From Deltaproteobacteria bacterium (GTDB taxonomy: Bacteria > Desulfobacterota > Binatia > Binatales > Binataceae), in the NCBI GenBank assembly GCA_021794015.1, contig JAJYRQ010000018.1:1-64000 (forward strand): a DNA stretch of 64,000 bases, in the 5' to 3' direction. Shown here piece by piece: positions 62,499 through 64,000 of this stretch. The notes under the pieces are model-generated. The model made no database searches, was not told where the DNA came from, and saw only the letters and a program-made list of their open reading frames with translations. Made by a program: the position numbers and the translations under genes. Within the stretch, counting starts at the first letter, position 1. Each line of letters begins with the position of its first letter.

Positions 62499-64000
62499 TT
62501 AGGCGTAGGGTAGGCTCTTTTCCGGCAGCACGGCGACCGCGACGTTGCCCTTGGCGCGGCGCAACAGCCACTCGATCTTGGGGCCGAAGTAAAGATGCTC
62601 TTTGACGGAGCGCGAGAGCGCGCCCAGGAAGAGCAGGTCGAAGCCGCCCTGTTCGGCCAAGCGCAGGATCGCCCGTTCCACCCGCGCGCTTTCGGCGAGT
62701 TGCGTTGAAACCTCGACTCCCAACTGGGTGCCCACCGCGCTCATCTGGTCGAGCACCGCCCGGCCCAGGGCCAGGCTGGCGCAGCTCTTTTTGGCGAGGC
62801 CGAGGGTCCAGCTCGGCCGTTCGGCGACGTACAGCACTGTCACCGCGGCGCCCATCGCGTGGGCGCATAGCATCGCCAGCGTGGCGCCCAGGCGCGAGTA
62901 GGCGGTGCCGGTTACCGGCGCCAGCACTTTTCTGAAAGTGAGCGGGCCGCCGGCGTAGCGCGTCACGACCACCGGAACGCCGGATGCGCCGATCACCTCG
63001 CGCAACAGCTCGCCCCCGAGCGTGCCGTGGCGGGCGTATTCCGTGGCGCCCATGAACAGGCTGGTATAGGCGCGCCGGCTTTCCTGGACGATTGCCTCGG
63101 CCACCGCGTCGGCCGCAATCTCGCGCTGGTAGACGTGCGGTGCCTGGAAGGAGCCGGCAATCTTGCCCAGTCGCGCCAGTAGCGCCTCGACCTCGGCGCT
63201 TGACGGGCCGGCGGCGCGCCGGACATGGAGAATTGTGATGCTTGCCTCATGGTGGTTGCCCAGTGCCGCCGCTAGCTGCGCCGCGAGTTCCGCGTTCGGC
63301 CCTCCTCCGGCAAGCACCAGCAGCTTGGTTCCTTCCTTGGAGAAGGGCAGGCCGGCCAGCAGCCGTTCCCGCTCCAGCCGCTCGATCTCCTCGGGGTTGC
63401 GTTCCACGCCGCGCAGCATCCGACTTAGCAGCGGCGGGCTCAGGATGGAAGTTGCAACTGCGACCACGACCAGCAAGGCGTACATCTGGGCCGACAGCAC
63501 GCCGTGGCTCAAGCCGAGGAGGGCGGCCACCACCCCCATCCCGCCGCGCGCATTCATGCCTGCGGCCACGACCAGCGCCTCGCGCCAGCCCAGCCCGCTT
63601 AACAGGCCGCCGCCGGCGCATCCGGCAATCTTGCTTGCCGAGGCCCCGAGCAGCACCAGCAGCACGAGCCCCGGGCTCGAGATTGCCCACAGGTCGACTT
63701 TGAGGCCGGAGTAGGCAAAGAAGAGCGGCGCGCAAAAGCCGCTCACCAGTGCCGACAGCTCGTTGCGGTCCACTCCCCGCACGCGCGCCGAGCGGCCGAG
63801 CATCAGCCCTCCCAGCAAGGCGCCAAACACCAGATTTGTCCCGAGGGCCTGCGCCATTGCCGCGGCGCCGAGACCCACCACCAGCACCACGCTGAGCGTT
63901 GAGTGCTCGATCACCGAACGATCGTTCACCCAACGCAAAAGGCTGACCACCAGCCTGAAACCCGCCAGCCAGCAGAAGACCACGAAGGAAACGGCTGCTC
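62499..64000 (-). CDS. Partial KefB-type cation:proton antiporter with USP domains
   Basis: About 500 residues visible; the N-terminus lies beyond the right edge. The upstream part is a polytopic Na+/H+ exchanger-type domain (LGTNLVFGALLGGLMLGRSA, then GWREALVVAAGMNARGGMGV). From about 200 residues in, two universal-stress-protein-like domains follow (TKLLVLAGGGPNAELAAQLA and FRKVLAPVTGTAYSRLGATL, with DLLFLGALSRSVKEHLYFGP). Such fusions resemble CPA2 antiporters with cytosolic ATP-binding sensory domains. Convergent with dnaJ; only 88 bp separate them. Confidence 0.88.
   Translation of the reverse strand, partial: AAVSFVVFCWLAGFRLVVSLLRWVNDRSVIEHSTLSVVLVVGLGAAAMAQALGTNLVFGALLGGLMLGRSARVRGVDRNELSALVSGFCAPLFFAYSGLKVDLWAISSPGLVLLVLLGASASKIAGCAGGGLLSGLGWREALVVAAGMNARGGMGVVAALLGLSHGVLSAQMYALLVVVAVATSILSPPLLSRMLRGVERNPEEIERLERERLLAGLPFSKEGTKLLVLAGGGPNAELAAQLAAALGNHHEASITILHVRRAAGPSSAEVEALLARLGKIAGSFQAPHVYQREIAADAVAEAIVQESRRAYTSLFMGATEYARHGTLGGELLREVIGASGVPVVVTRYAGGPLTFRKVLAPVTGTAYSRLGATLAMLCAHAMGAAVTVLYVAERPSWTLGLAKKSCASLALGRAVLDQMSAVGTQLGVEVSTQLAESARVERAILRLAEQGGFDLLFLGALSRSVKEHLYFGPKIEWLLRRAKGNVAVAVLPEKSLPYA

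Overview
The window is a GC-rich (by eye about 65%) stretch of a Gram-negative bacterial chromosome. Evidence for a diderm: two TolC-type outer-membrane proteins, a periplasmic adaptor and a KefB-like antiporter. The gene mix (tmk-holB-ricT-metG-tatD order, folate-type TrmFO, a MEMO-family protein, LarC, an acetoacetyl-CoA synthetase, CaiB and enoyl-CoA hydratase family enzymes) suits an uncultured deltaproteobacterial-type lineage such as Binatota or another Desulfobacterota-like phylum. That placement is inference; there is no rRNA here to test it. GTG and TTG starts and 4-bp ATGA/GTGA gene overlaps are frequent.

Layout. 1-78 holds the beginning of a transposase running off the left edge. 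847-5246 is a compact four-gene cassette: a coiled-coil protein of unknown function, a BREX-type (DUF2791-like) ATPase homologue without its P-loop, an intact BREX-type ATPase and a minimal SNF2 helicase. It looks like a DNA-processing or anti-phage module and is the best candidate for an undescribed system. 5841-6203 is an MqsA-like antitoxin or regulator. 6332-12949 carries a proline-rich exported protein, tandem tolC paralogues, an AhpD-like protein and a heme-copper-oxidase-like membrane protein. 19311-12980 (minus) is a housekeeping operon (yjbQ, prepilin peptidase, tmk, holB, ricT, metG, tatD). 19424-22164 encodes acetoacetyl-CoA synthetase and a glutamine amidotransferase. 25779-22285 (minus) is an eroded defence/toxin-antitoxin cluster: hypothetical gene, hsdM without hsdS or hsdR, a YgiT-type zinc protein, mntA, a broken hepT and a PD-(D/E)XK protein.

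25901-31058 is mostly core metabolism and translation: a CaiB-type CoA transferase, an efflux adaptor, tRNA-Asp, rplM, rpsI and argC. A decayed IS1182-type element lies at 31155-32630, followed by three perfect hairpins, and a 5' fragment of the same element is at 37678-37866. Between and after them are a GST-like protein, a DUF72 protein, a TPR protein, an AGPS-like FAD oxidase, an enoyl-CoA hydratase family protein, queE, larC, galU and tRNA-Ala. 42612-41049 (minus) is a three-gene operon ending in a ClpP/SDH-type serine protease. trmFO and a Ppx/GppA phosphatase follow, then about 1.5 kb with no gene I can support, then a GST/fumarylacetoacetase-family pair and a PqqD-like/MEMO fusion.

50471-57260 is a second accessory island: a transposase remnant, a MazEF pair with a shifted antitoxin tail, a very large SF1 helicase with a C-terminal nuclease and zinc ribbon, a TumE/TumA-type pair and an internally deleted IS3-family transposase. 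The right end is cysC, the grpE-dnaK-dnaJ chaperone operon and a partial KefB-type antiporter with universal-stress-protein domains.

Three accessory regions (left edge to about 6.2 kb, 22.3-25.8 kb, 50.5-57.3 kb) therefore interrupt conserved housekeeping DNA. All three contain DNA-acting enzymes and toxin-antitoxin pieces; the first and third also contain transposase fragments. A GC-rich palindrome family built on GCCTGCCTGCC recurs in several of the non-coding stretches.
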